Assembly (NCBI GenBank): GCA_015680905.1
Contig: CM027378.1
Coordinates: forward strand, 39,033,001-39,097,000
DNA length: 64,000 bases
Direction: 5' to 3'
Source: Coptis chinensis
Taxonomy: Eukaryota > Streptophyta > Magnoliopsida > Ranunculales > Ranunculaceae
The notes beneath the pieces are model-generated. The model saw nothing but the letters and a program-made list of their open reading frames with translations, was not told where the DNA came from and searched no databases. The translations under genes and the position numbers were made by a program. This document shows, piece by piece, positions 1 to 10,869 of the stretch (position 1 is the first letter of the stretch; every line of letters starts with the position of its first letter).

Positions 1-900
1 ATGAATTGTAGAAGTAAGAAATGGAAGAAATGAGAGAGTGGGTTTGTCACAAAATTCATTGGTGGAGTGGGTTGGTATTATCACACATCTGAAAATGAAG
101 GTCTCGGGTGGCACTTTAGGTAGTAGTTTCTTAGTAGGAGAGTTCAGAAAATCATGAAGCACAGGAGAAACAAGAGGGTCAAGTGCAAACTCAAGGTTTC
201 TTTGAAAAGGTGGAGGGCAGGGAACATTGATGGAAGGTAAATGAGTGACAGGATAATGTGCGGTGGGTGAATGGTGCTCAGCTAGAGCTCTCAGGTCTAT
301 ATCATTAGAAGTTTTTAGATATGCAAGACATTCTTCAATAGGTGGGTTAGAAGAATCACTAGGATATTGTATGAAAAATTCTTCTTCTGTCATGGCGTCA
401 ATGTTTGAACTTCCGAAGGAAAGAAATTGGTGCATCTGATTATCAGGAAACGTATTGTCGAAATAATCTTGAGCTAAGCTCTCGATCATGCTAACCTCTC
501 CATCGACAGTTGTATTTTGGAACAGTTGCATCATTTTAAAAACATTTATCTCAACAGAAAGATAGTCAAAGGATAAGGACATCGAACCATCGCGGCAGTT
601 TATGAGCGCGTTGGCAGTAGCCAAGAAGGGACGCCCTAAAATGATAGGATTAGAGTCATTAGTGACTTCTGTGTCGAGGATCACGAAGTCAGCCGGATAT
701 TAGAAATCCTAAACCTTAACAAGCACGTTTTCAACAACACCCTTAGGATACTTAATAGACCGATCAACTAATTGCAACATCATTTTAGTAGGTTGCATCT
801 CTTGTAGACCTATTTGTTTATAGATATAATAAGGGAGTAAGTTAACACTCACCCCTAGATCTAATAGAGCAGTTGTCGTGTAAGTATCCCCTAAGGTGCA
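1..900 (-). pseudogene. Aspartic protease and conserved tail (element A)
   Basis: Directly downstream of gag. The minus strand encodes a retroviral-type aspartic protease region with the family landmark LGRPFLATANALINC, followed by the tail seen in B, C and D (words such as EECLAYLK, FQRNLEFALDP and SPVLHDFLN). No reverse transcriptase motif appears in the part visible here, and the rest lies beyond the window. Read as a fossil. Confidence 0.75.
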
Positions 901-2886
901 TTATATAGTAGGACACTCATGGTCCTTGTACTTAACAAATCCATTATGTTCAGATAACTTGGGAAATTGTTCAGTGAAAAAGGCATATTTAGGAATATTT
1001 GTTTTACGCCTAGTAGTGTACAACTCTTTTAGAAACTTGGCATGTTGTGATAACTTTTTAATAGCTTCAAGAAAAGGTAGGTTTATCGTTAGATTTTTGA
1101 AAACTTCTCTAATTTCATCGAAATTTGTATCCTTTGTTAACATGGCTAATCTCTGGGGAAATGGTGGTTTCTCTCTATATTTAGCATATGGATCAACAGG
1201 ATGTTTAACCTTGACCTTTTGTTTCATAGGTTGTGGTTTAACTGGTACCTCTACAGGGGTAGGATCTTCAGTTTCTTTTTCGATATTTAGTAAGTTTTCA
1301 TTTGTTATGACTACTGGTGGTGTAACAACGGGCATAGTTACATTGTTATCAACCACTTTGCCAGATCGGAGAGTGGTGATAGCATTTATCTTACCTACAT
1401 TTCCATTTTCATTACTAGTATTACCAGTTAATTCAAAGGCTGTGTTTGGCATTTTAGGATTAGGTATCGCTTGACCTGGAAACACACCTTTTGGTTGTAC
1501 TTTCTCTTGGGTTAACTACTGTAAGGAAAGTTGGATGGACTGTAAAATCTGTTGTTGGGTTTGCGTAAAGGCGTCGAAACGATTCGGTTGTGGATGTGTA
1601 GTTGTTATAGGTGGTGTGACAGGAACTATCTCACGTTGATTATTAACAGGTGGGTTGTGATAGTTATGATTACCCAGAACGATACCTTTATTAGCATTAT
1701 AATTATTATTGTTATAATTACTATAATTACCTTGTCCTTGTCCTTGTCTCGGTGGAGCTTGATTGTAATTGTTCGCTGGCCTAACATGTTGATTATTATA
1801 TGCTGGAGGTGTAACTTGTTGAGTATTTCTCCAACTGAAATTGGGATTTTGTCTCCAAGGTGCGTTAGGTTTGCTATTAATGGAACAAACATTGTCCGGC
1901 TGTGCGGATGGATTTTCATAGACTAGAGGACAATAGGAGTCGGGATGCGCAGGACTCAAACATAAATTATAGGGAATAGAGTTGACATTCATGACAGGGG
2001 TATGATTTTGTTTAACAGAAATAGCTTCTTCCTTTTTTGTGAGGGATTCAATTAGAGTTTTAAGCTCAGGATCAGATTTAACCTCAAACATACTGGTAGC
2101 CTTAACTGTTGAAGAAGAACTAGCGGAGGCGGGGATATAAATCACTACCCCCCCCCGGTTATTATTACGCTTTGTTTGATCTTCTAAAAACCTATAAGCC
2201 TCTGAGGCTCCTTTACTGAGGAAACTATCCCCATTCATTATATCAAGGACCTCTTTATGGTGGTGTAAAAATCCATTGAAAAAGGCACGAACCAACGTGT
2301 CTTTCGCAAGGTTATGATGTGGACACTCTATAAGAAGATCAATGAAATGATTCCAAGCCTCTGAAAAGGATTCATGAGGATTCTAAGGGAAAAAATGAAT
2401 TTTGGAAAGTATTTCATCTGTCTTCAATGGTGGGTAAAAATGTTCCATAAACAATTGAACAAGTTTGGCCTATGAGTCCACAGAATTAGGCGCTTGGGCA
2501 GTTAACCTAGACGTCGCCTTATCGACTAGGGTGAAAGGAAACACCCTCAGTTTAATTTGTTCCACACATACCGTAGGATGATGGAATGTGGTAAGAACTT
2601 GTTCAATCCTATGCATATGCTGATAAGGTTTTTCATGGTCTAACCCATTAAAAACTGGTACCAAATTAAATATATGCGGGGGGATTCGAAAATCCCCCAC
2701 TAGGTCTGCAAGAATGATGCAAGATTTCGGGCTATCGTTCAGGGCTTTATAAAAGTCAGAGAGAGGAGTCTCTCTTTCTTCAGCCATTATTTCAGGTGTA
2801 GTACGTGGTATACTAAATAGGTGTGTGTGTTGACGTTCACAATAAATTACATTAGTCATTTTTTCTCTACCTGACATTAATCTCAT
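901..2886 (-). pseudogene. gag: Athila-type gag region (element A)
   Basis: Capsid-type protein region of the element. From its 5' end it shows the family start around MAEERETPLSDFYKALNDSP, a Retrotrans_gag-like core with the words IKLRVFPFTL and SKGASEAYRFLEDQTKRNN, then a CCHC knuckle (CNLC-4-H-4-C spacing) inside an Asn/Gln/Pro-rich stretch, then the linker ITTLRSGKVVDN and the basic block YREKPPFPQRLAM leading to the protease. The same order is seen in B, C and D. A homopolymer C run on the plus strand near 2149-2157 falls at the same gag position where the other copies also have one. Broken fossil. Confidence 0.85.
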
Positions 2887-3058
2887 GCAAGGCTAAGTCC
2901 AATATTAAAGAAACATGACAACAGTTAAAACAATCCTGATATGCTAGTATAAATCCTCTAACAGGAGATGAGAGGAGTGGAAGAAAGAAGTACCTGAATG
3001 CCTCCTTGCTTCGCTTATGAATTGCATCTTGTATACGCGAGCTTAGTGTATTTAACAA

Positions 3059-3389
3059 GTTAGAAACATTGAATAACTTGAAGAAATGGAAGTTTGTACT
3101 AACCTGTGAAAATCGGGTTATTCAAAAGAGGGTGCGAAGTGCACTCAGAAATTGCATAGGAAAGGCGCGGGGTGTGCTTTTGCCTGACTCGATGTCCAGG
3201 CACTTCAGCGTGGGGTGCTCTTTGAATTTACCTATATAAGGCGCGTGTTGCGCTCTGGCTTTTTCTATGAAAAAAATTAAGTTCTAAACCAAACAATCAC
3301 TGTTAGAACCAAACAAGGGTGGGTGGGTGTAATGGGACTTTGGGAGGACTAACAATACGAATGAAAACAATTCTAAACATAACTAAGAT
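3059..3389 (-). other. GC-rich gag leader of element A
   Basis: Untranslated leader between primer site and gag. The part around 3128-3260 is unusually GC-rich for this AT-rich DNA and carries GCGCGGGG- and GCGCTC-type words, like the longer leaders of elements C (48300-48510) and D (55020-55390). No long ORF is credible here. Confidence 0.6.
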
Positions 3390-3402
3390 GGCAGCGACGC
3401 CA
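3390..3402 (-). other. Primer binding site, tRNA-Asp-like
   Basis: Two bases inside the LTR, the minus strand reads TGGCGTCGCTGCC. The same site in element C reads TGGCGCCGCTGCC. From memory, Athila elements prime from tRNA-Asp, whose 3' end complement begins TGGCGCCGTTGCC in Arabidopsis. The assignment rests on that resemblance. Confidence 0.7.
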
Positions 3403-3404
3403 TT

Positions 3405-4802
3405 TGATAAAAGGAAAAACGATAGTTTTATCTACGAATAAGTAATTAAACTCAAATGTAAGTAAAACTAGAACTGCTAATCTGTGTTTAATATCAAAGT
3501 TATCTACTCTCGTTATCAATATAATATTTGGAGTAGAGAATTCGTTCCACTCCTAGTTCTTTAGAATTAACGTTAACAACGTTTATTGGTTCTATCAAAG
3601 TCAATGAGAGTAATGATGGAAATTATACTACGATGGTTTGAATACTGATTAAGATTGTTATAAATCAACTACGGCAATTCTATGCTAAGATGACAATATG
3701 AGAATTAATTAGGGGAATTTGATTCCACCTTGATTCGACTTAATAATCTAGCATAGAATTGTTGTAATCCGAATTGCAATGTTTTCACATAACAATTGGG
3801 TCTTTCTAATCCCTAATTGTTCATGGTAATCTCTACCAACTAACAATCAGCATGTGAAGTAATCAAACCCATTCTCATGGTGAACTAATTACTTTCTAGA
3901 ATGGAATAGATTCTTACAACCATTTCTACGCTAATACAATCAAGTTTTCATCAAGGCTTCCTCAAACCCCTCTAATGGAGGTTTTAGCCTTGATTAATTA
4001 AACTATCATTTCTAAAACAAGAACAATAAGAACAAAACATTATTTAATGAATAACAATTACTTTATTAATCTAATGAACAATAGTCTAATGATTCAAAAT
4101 GAATTAAAACTGAATTAAAACTAATTTAGAACTTGAGTTTATGACTAACTAATTATGAAATTAAGACAAACTAAAGCTAACTAAGTATTGAATTATAAAA
4201 CTAAGTTGAAATGTACAGCTAATTCTTTATTAGTCCTTAGTCTCTTTATATAGAAGAGGCTAGATCCACAATTTCGTGCATGGGCTTAGGAGCCATGTTT
4301 TGGGCCGGAAATCGAGCCCAAAACCTCATTACTTCAGTCCACAAAGGGGTTTTCAGCTAGAAATGACTTCAACAGACTTTTTCGTCCACTTCTGCTCCTA
4401 TTATTAGGTCAAATTTTAGACCATTAGAAAACTCTTTCCAAGCTGGTTGTTTTGACATATGGTAGGCCCAATTCCGAGGTCTGAGTCCAAAGATATGGTC
4501 TTCGGAAGTTCTGCTGACTTTTGTGCGCTATTTCTGCCCTCGTTGACTTTGACTTTTCAACTTTGACCGGGCTTTAAAAAGGCTTTTTTTCTTTGAATCT
4601 TGGCCTTTAATCATAGAACTTCTTAGCAACCAACCTTTGCTCCTTTATCTCGCAAACGGGAAGCCTTTCTTCACATATTTGACTCCAATGCCTGAAATAC
4701 ACAAAAGCACGATAACAGTACTAACTCTTACTTATTAATCACATAATTGGTCTAAAAGTAATATTGTTAAAGGGTTAAAACTAAAGTTTTGGGCTCTTAT
4801 CA
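3405..4802 (-). repeat. 5' LTR of Athila-like element A
   Basis: About 1.4 kb, read on the minus strand from TGATAAGAGCC at the right end to TTATCA at the left end, next to the primer site. Equivalent LTRs lie at 9814-10849, 20033-21559, 39168-40649, 48656-50150 and 53394-54880. A TATATAAAG box on the minus strand at 4244-4252 is the likely core promoter. The boundaries are inferred from the shared end sequence and the adjoining primer site. Confidence 0.9.
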
Positions 4803-5196
4803 GTCCACAACTAACTTGGGGGCAAACTGAGCTGCCCCCAACCAGCTTCACGGCTGAGAGAGACAGCGAGGGGCTGAGCCCTTCGCAGACGATGAGGTCC
4901 GAGTTTAACATGGGGGCAAACTGAGTTGCCACCCAAGTGGCTTCGCGGCTGACAACTAATTGAAATACTGAGTATCAAGTGGTACGAGTTAGGGGTTTAG
5001 CTGAAGCTTTGATTAAAATGGTCGAACATAGATTCAGAAGAAATAATAGCTAAATTACATCACATCAGATTGATTAATTAGCAAAACATATATAGTTGCC
5101 TGCTGGGAGCACCCAGAAATATGGGACACAAAGTATACGTACAAAAGTTTGAAAGCAAAATATATTCAAATCAAGAACAAAGAAATTAACTCCAAG
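4803..5196. repeat. Noncoding stretch with duplicated, self-complementary motif
   Basis: Between the LTR of element A and the PF04195-like region. It holds a near-direct duplication of about 44 bp (from 4816 and again from 4911; both contain GGGGGCAAACTGAG and CGGCTGA). The first copy includes a 9-bp perfect inverted repeat, TTGGGGGCA at 4816-4824 against TGCCCCCAA at 4833-4841, with an 8-nt loop. No gene seen. It may belong to the 3' noncoding end of the element on its right, but I cannot prove that. Confidence 0.5.
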
Positions 5197-7388
5197 CTAT
5201 TGGTTGTCGGCTGTCTCCTTCTGATTATGATCATTAGCCACTTTCTTTAGGGGCGAGCCCTCAGATATTTCCACCATAGCATCATCGATCACAAGGATAG
5301 TGTTGAGGTCCTCTTTAGGTGGTGGAGTAGATACAACAGAGGGGTTAGCAGCAGGGGTAGAGGCAGAGGAGGGTGAGGGGAGGAGTCTCCTAGCAGCGGT
5401 GAGCTCAGCCAGCTGACGTTGGAGCTCCCTAGCAATTTTCCTTTCAGCTAGGTCCCGGAAACAATTAGAGGCCATCTTCAGCAATTAGTCAAATACGGCT
5501 TGAGCAGCGGCCTCACCAGCTGCTTTGTCACTCTCCACTTTGGCCTGAAGATCAGCCATCTGTTGGCGGAGAGTCTCTTCCGCGGTCTGGAGCGCTTTGT
5601 GCGAGTTTAGAGTTGCGAGAAGAGTGTCATTGCGGTCTTTCTCCAAGCGGGCATATCTCGCTTTCCAACCTTCAGGCTCGTTGATCTCCTGCTTCACCAC
5701 ATCTAGGGTGTCCAGAGTGTTGGTTTGGCCGTGAATGACGTAGCCTATATCCAAGCTCAACTACACACAAAAGGGCCATTAAATATGTTACAAGTAAAAA
5801 GCACCAGGGCAAGAGGGGAAAGAGGCACAACTTTTCCTAGTCAGTATAGCAGCACAGTGGGCGGAAAAGGTCCCAGAGTTGTCGTAGGCCTGGTCTTGGG
5901 GAAGATGGGGGCAAAAGAACAGTGTGGTGGCCACCGCGGCATTGTCTAAGGTCGAATCTCTGGTGGTGACCACACGATCCCTAGCTTTAAATTCAGGACG
6001 CCAGACTTCAGGCCCAACAGACATGTGATCCTTGCCTGGGTGACGTGGGGGAGCCACTGGCTGCGGTACTATAGAGGCTGGGGCAGAAGGAGTAGTGGTA
6101 GTCCTTGTAGTTTTGCATTTTTTGGGTGGTGGACTCTTCACCGCAGAGTTAGTGGGCTCCTCTTCTGAGTCACTGTCCCACAGTTTCATCTTTGTAACGT
6201 CCATGTCTAGGGAGTGCAGAGGGGAGCCGGCGACTTCGAAATCGTCTTCCCAATCAGCGAGGGAAGAATAAAAGGCAGGGCACCTTCTAGGATGCCCGAA
6301 GAAGGTTCAGCAGTAGGAGGGTGTCACTGAGAGGCCGCAGCTCGTTTGGCTACAACTTGCATATGGGAGATCTTCTTGGTGTAGCCCCTCTTCTTGGTCT
6401 TAGGGGGGGAAGGTTTGGGTAACCTTTCCTTAAAAGGAGGCATAAGGTAGAAAGAGCCCTAGTACTTGCCGAAGTCTTTGAGAGTTGGGTCCAGGAGGAG
6501 AGGAGTGCCTTTGTCTGGGTCGATGCCAAGAACATCACACTAATCACTTCCTAAATTGTGGAGCTTCTGGAAGATTTATGAGGAGACACCGGCGTATAGT
6601 TGAGAGTGCGAGTCCGGTCTCCAAACTGTATCAAAGAAAATTAAGCACGACAACAATGAGAACAGTAAGGAGAAGCATAAGCTAACCGACTACACTTACC
6701 ACTCTGGAGAAAATGTAAATGCCTTAGAGACACTTCAGCAGGTATGTCTGCCGACAGAAAGCTCCCGGACACATACAAGGGATAGTGGTGCCATACTTTG
6801 TTGGAAGTAGTGATGCAGAGAATGAAAGACTTCTTCCGCAGACAGCTACAGTAGGATTGGTAGCCTACAGTCCCAAACTTGGTGCTCTTCTTTATGTAAT
6901 AGTGGGAGATTATGTCACGGAGTTGAATTTTGGGGGAGTGGATTTCGGTATAGAAGTTAGCAGCATACATAACACGCCAGAAATTGCTAATACCTTGACA
7001 TGGTGGAATGTTGAAATGATTGCATACCTCCACATCTAGTAGTGACAAGGGAAAGCGCAGGCCGGCCACTATTTGACCTACTATAACGACCAGACTTCCC
7101 GGTTGAGGCTTGACAAGGTGAGGGAAGTGAGTACCTCTTGACACATGTTCTAGGACCACGTCATCAGGGATGCCATATGCCGCCTTGACCGCAGCTAGAT
7201 TAGGTCTGCGGTAATAGGAGGGAGGCGGAGGAATTTTAAACGGTCTCCCTGAGGTGGAGGGGACAGCGGCAAGGCTATCCGAGTCCGAAGTCGTGGACTC
7301 AAACCTATCAGCGATGGGGCTACTAGACCTAGAGGTTGGGGTCCCTAATCTAGCAGATCTGACGGCGGATGAGCTCGCCGACTCGGAA
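5197..7388 (-). pseudogene. Gypsy-type plant transposon protein remnant (PF04195-like) with coiled coil
   Basis: Minus-strand coding remnant. The N-terminal part (about 6960-7388) starts MSVSESASSSAV, is Ser-rich, then carries IVAGLRFPLSLLDVEVCNHF and NFWRVMYAANFY, which strongly resemble the 'putative gypsy type transposon' domain (GLRFPL..F..E..N...I.P.Q..PN.WR pattern). Further down are an acidic, Lys/Pro-rich linker (DSDSEEEP at about 6160) and a predicted coiled coil at 5485-5760 (Glu/Lys/Ala-rich, EETLRQQMADLQAKVES), ending in a Ser/Pro-rich C-terminus near 5200. This architecture is known from non-autonomous Tat-like gypsy elements in plants. No gag, protease or polymerase is attached. 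Broken fossil; family call by motif only. Confidence 0.62.
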
Positions 7389-8660
7389 ACCGACATAATG
7401 CAAATAGTGCGAGAGGTTGTTGCCGAAAGGTGATGGATCCAAAGGGGCAAGTGGGAGGAACAAAAGATCACCAGAGAATAGCAAACACTGTATGGAAAAG
7501 AGTTGAAAGAGAAAAAGAAAGAAGAGAACGAACCTGACTTTGGGTGCAGCAGCGAGCAAAGGGGAAGGAGGCTTTGAAAACTTGAGCGAAAGCAGTGGGA
7601 TATATCACCGGGAAAGAGGAGGGAGCGGGAAGGTTGATCGGAACAGAGAAAGTATGAAGGAGAGGTTGAGGTTGAATTTGAATGAATGAGGAAATGAAGT
7701 GGAGTTGGAGAGAAAAGGAAGAGTTTGAGTGGGATTCAAAGCACCAAGGGTACGGGGCTAATTTCCAGGGTGTGAAAGCCGAAGAGCCAAAGGATATAGG
7801 CTAGAGGATGAGTGACGTGTGGAGGCCAGGAAACGAGGAGTCAGGTTCTGCAGGTAATCATGACGCGTGGTGGCGTGTGAAGCATGCAAGCTAAGTCAGG
7901 GTGAACATGTGCCTATCAGGAGAGGGCACACGCCGGCATGAAAATGGTATAACGATCGGGTACCGTGGATCAAGTTGGTGGAGGGTATCTCGGCCCCCCG
8001 AATGGGATTCTCCATGAAGTTCCGGGACCAAGAGGGGGCATCTGTATCATATCAGCTGAATTCCTGACCATCAAGATGACATGTCTTCTAGCCCGAGGTA
8101 GAATAAGATAGGAGGGAGAAGGGGCACTGGATACATTCCATGATACCCTAAAGGGGCGTGGACTCCATATGGACATAGGGGCCAGGAGGGTTTCGGTGAC
8201 CCAAAGGGACGCAGAATAGTAAAATAGGAACATGCTGCACAGTAGCAAGGTTGCGAACCCTAAAGCGACATGTGGATAGATAGCAATTGACGGATTGAAA
8301 AGAGGATCGTCGAATAGGAAAGAAAGGGAAAAAGATTTAAATAGTAAGGAGTTGGAGAGAGAAAAAGAAAAAAGAAAAGAAAAAGGAGATAGAGAGAGAG
8401 AGAGGCTGTAAAAGAGAGAAACCCTATAATTAAAGTGAGGTAGAATTTTGGTTAACACAGGTCTAATCTTCCATTCATTTATCCTTCTTGGAGACCCGAA
8501 CCTAATTCGATTACATGGCATGATGTACACAAACATGTACAATTTTGAAGTTAAAGTTCCTTGATGTTTTAATGAGAACAAATAGTTCATATGAATGTAA
8601 GGAGTGTTTTCAGTTTAAACTTTAAAGTGCTTTCTGCCTCATCAATGAAAATAAGTTTCA
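7389..8660. other. Flank of the PF04195-like remnant, no gene recognised
   Basis: Noncoding stretch upstream (in minus-strand sense) of the transposon protein remnant, possibly its leader and LTR. On the minus strand it has a pyrimidine-rich tract (TCTCTCTCTCTC around 8390-8402) with a TATTTAAAT box about 50 bp further along that strand (near 8336-8344), which would suit an LTR promoter, but I could not find a TG...CA pair or a primer site. A 206-codon open frame across 7970-8590 is low-complexity and not credible as a protein. Confidence 0.35.
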
Positions 8661-8666
8661 GGCCCA

Positions 8667-8987
8667 ATGCTCTTCCTTGAATCACAGAGCAAGAAGCATA
8701 TTTGGAAGCTCAATATAGGTGCAAGTGATGCAAGTCTGCAACTATTCATTTGGAAGATTTTTTTACAATATCTCCACACTGGAGATAAGCTTCTTACTAG
8801 AAACTTTTCTGGTGATCATTCTTGCTGCTTTTGCTATACACATTATTTGAAATTGCTGTTCAGGGAGAGCAGGGTGGTTTTGCAGAGGCCATTTACTCTG
8901 GTGAACAGAAGATCAACATTTCACATTTCTTTGACTGCCTTGGTTACATTATACGCTGATTCTTTTGTACATGCATGTAATGTATAG
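8667..8987 (+). pseudogene. LINE C-terminal fragment (zf-RVT-like), plus strand
   Basis: The frame encodes KHIWKLNIG...LQLFIWKIFLQYLHTGDKLLTR followed by a Cys-x2-Cys pair (CCFC). This is the pattern of the zinc-binding domain (zf-RVT: IWKL...FLWRLL...LPTRDNLxxR...CPLC) found after reverse transcriptase in plant LINEs and in many captured host copies. The recognisable part is about 8694-8830; beyond it similarity fades. Only this tail is present: no endonuclease or RT precedes it, so it is a short 5'-truncated or captured piece. It faces a second such tail at 9193-9402. Confidence 0.55.
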
Positions 8988-9192
8988 CTTGGTAGTACGG
9001 AAACTCAACATTTTAGGCACTTTCTTCTATTGCCTTGATAACTATTATGTGTTTCCATAGTCCACAACCATAGATTTGATCGTCACCATAACTTAGGCCA
9101 ACATCCTGTTTTGTTCTCGCCATACTTTGCATCTATATTCTTGTCAATAATGTTATCAGTAATTCAATTCCATTGTTTGATAACCTTTATGT
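8988..9192. other. Spacer between two LINE tails
   Basis: AT-rich spacer of about 200 bp. Nothing recognisable. Confidence 0.4.
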
Positions 9193-9402
9193 TTAGAAGG
9201 CCAAGGCCATCTTATCTTTGAGCTTAAGCTGAATAGTATCATAGTGAGTTAGTGACCATGAATTGGTGAAAAACAAATGCTCTATGGTTTTAATATTTGT
9301 TTGGCAGAATATACATTCCTTTTCTACTAAAACGTGATGGGATTTAGCTCGGATGCTGTGTGTAAGTTTGTGGTTTGTGGATAACTTCCATATGAAATGT
9401 TT
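9193..9402 (-). pseudogene. LINE C-terminal fragment (zf-RVT-like), minus strand
   Basis: A minus-strand frame of about 70 codons reads KHFIWKLSTNHKLTHSIR, then KECIFCQTNIKTIEHLFF, and stops at 9193-9195. It matches the zf-RVT consensus well: IWKL, then Cys-x2-Cys, then IEHLFF. The frame is open through this piece and lacks the FLWRLL segment, so the domain itself is shortened. It is not a simple inverted duplicate of 8667-8987, because the residues outside the consensus differ. Likely a second, independent LINE tail. Confidence 0.6.
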
Positions 9403-9808
9403 TGTAATACATAGTATTTTAGTTTCCCTAAGTTTCTAAGTTCTAACTACACACCTGTTTACTTTTATTGTTAGTGACTTTGCCTAGATGATATATTTGG
9501 GCTTGGATGCTTAGTTGAGGTGTTATTAGTGGACCTTAAGTCCCACATGAAGGGGAAAACAAATATAATTGTGATCTCATACTAACTCTCTATGGTTTTG
9601 CATTGTTTTGTCTATTTAAAATGGCATATACAAGTTTCTGGGCTTCTGGCATCTCCACTGCGACTCCACATGAATGTATATGACCATATATGTTAGAGGA
9701 GCCACGTATGGCCTTCCTTAGTTGAAGACTATCAGAGATATGATAGTCCTCACTCCTTACAGGAGACAACATTCCGGTAAAAGATTGTTTTAAGTTCGAA
9801 ATTTGTAC
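9403..9808. other. Unassigned DNA left of element B, short minus-strand ORF
   Basis: Mostly AT-rich. A minus-strand open frame at 9590-9772 encodes 60 residues (begins MLSPVRSEDYHISDSLQL, contains IYGHIHSCGVAVEMPEAQ) of ordinary composition, unlike the low-complexity frames around it. I do not recognise it. It could be an exon or exon relic of a host gene interrupted nearby by element B, but no splice-supported partner is visible in 21560-21890, where the original sequence resumes. Confidence 0.3.
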
Positions 9809-9813
9809 ACTTA

Positions 9814-10849
9814 TGATAAACGTAAAAAGTTAGTTTTACCTACAAATGAGCGATTAGACTCAACGCAAGTAAAACTAAAACTATATTCGTGTCTAATTAT
9901 CAAAGTTTTCTACTCTCGAATACTATCGCAATAGAGTTGGAGTAGAAGATTCGTTCCACTCCTAGTTCTTTAGTATTAATGTTTCCTAAGATTATCAGTT
10001 TATCCAAAGTCAATGAGAGTATGATGGAAATTATACTACGATGCAAATTATGCTAACAAGATACAATAATTCAATTACGAAATGCTAAATTGATACTATG
10101 ATAAGGAATTAGGGGGGATTAATTCCACCTTAACTCGACTTAATTAACTAGCGAGATTCGTCGTAATCCGAATTGCAATGCTTTTGCATAGCAATTGGTT
10201 CATCCTAATTCCTAGTTGTTCATGGTAATCTCTACCAACTAACATCTAGCATGTGAAGCAATCATACCCATTCTCATGGTGAACTAATTACTTTCTAGAT
10301 TGGAATGGAAAATTACGACTATTCTACGCTAACAACAATCAAACTTTCATCAAGGCTTCTTCAAACCCCTCTAATGGAGGTTTAGCCTAGAGTCATTAAA
10401 CTATAATTTTTAATTGAATTTAAACAAGGCATGATATAAAGATTCTAAATTTGCTTATTTGAATTCAAATGGAAATCTAATCATGCAAGAATTAATTGAA
10501 ACTAGTAATGACAAATAACTAAATCTATGAATTGAAACAAAATAATTAATGGAAAATGAAACTAGATTATGAAGAACTAACTAACTTTATTGATCTAATG
10601 AAGAAATAACAATTGATTCAATAACTAAATTAAAACAAGTTAGTAAAAACTAATTAATTGAAAGGTATAACAAGATCTAAAATAAGATATGAAAAACTAA
10701 TTAATGGAGACTAAAACTAGATCTAAAACTATTGGCTAATGGCTACCTAAAAACAAGTCTATTTAAGAGTTAAGTCTTGTGTGCTGAAATGGAGGAGACC
10801 AGATCCACATTTTCATGCGTGGGCTGAGGAGCCATGTTTTGGGCCGGAA
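9814..10849 (-). repeat. 3' LTR of element B, ends in a foldback
   Basis: Matches the other LTRs from the TTATCA end (minus-strand sense), starting at plus-strand TGATAAACG. It is clearly shorter than its partner at 20033-21559, and at the internal side it ends inside a perfect inverted repeat (10821-10869). Confidence 0.85.
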
Positions 10850-10869
10850 AAAACATGGCTCCTCAGCCC
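10821..10869. repeat. Perfect 20-bp inverted repeat at LTR/internal junction
   Basis: Arm 10821-10840 (GGGCTGAGGAGCCATGTTTT) is the exact reverse complement of 10850-10869, with a 9-nt loop (GGGCCGGAA). The left arm is normal LTR sequence; the right arm runs straight into the conserved 3' noncoding DNA (AAATAGCATTTTGC). Such a foldback at a junction suggests template switching or hairpin-mediated repair. Confidence 0.9.

Larger units (their letters stand above)
1..4802 (-). mobile_element. Athila-like LTR element A (5' part, runs off window start)
   Basis: Ty3/Gypsy element of Athila type lying on the minus strand. It reads from a 5' LTR (3405-4802) through a primer site, a GC-rich leader, gag and protease, and leaves the window at base 1. 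It matches elements B, C and D in LTR, gag and protease-tail sequence, so membership in one family is clear from this window alone. The 3' half and the second LTR are outside, so neither target duplication nor LTR divergence can be read. It is a broken fossil with several breaks. Confidence 0.88.

Noticed and set aside
5725-7039. Plus-strand frames across the PF04195-like region
   Set aside because: They are antisense to the recognisable minus-strand coding sequence and show no family motif.
7970-8590. 206-codon minus-strand frame with hydrophobic and Ser/Leu-rich stretches
   Set aside because: Composition follows a purine/pyrimidine-rich tract and a GA microsatellite; no domain pattern and no consistent flanking gene structure.
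9590-9772. Host gene exon
   Set aside because: The 60-residue frame has plausible composition, but no neighbouring exon, known motif or splice evidence could be seen; kept only as unassigned DNA.
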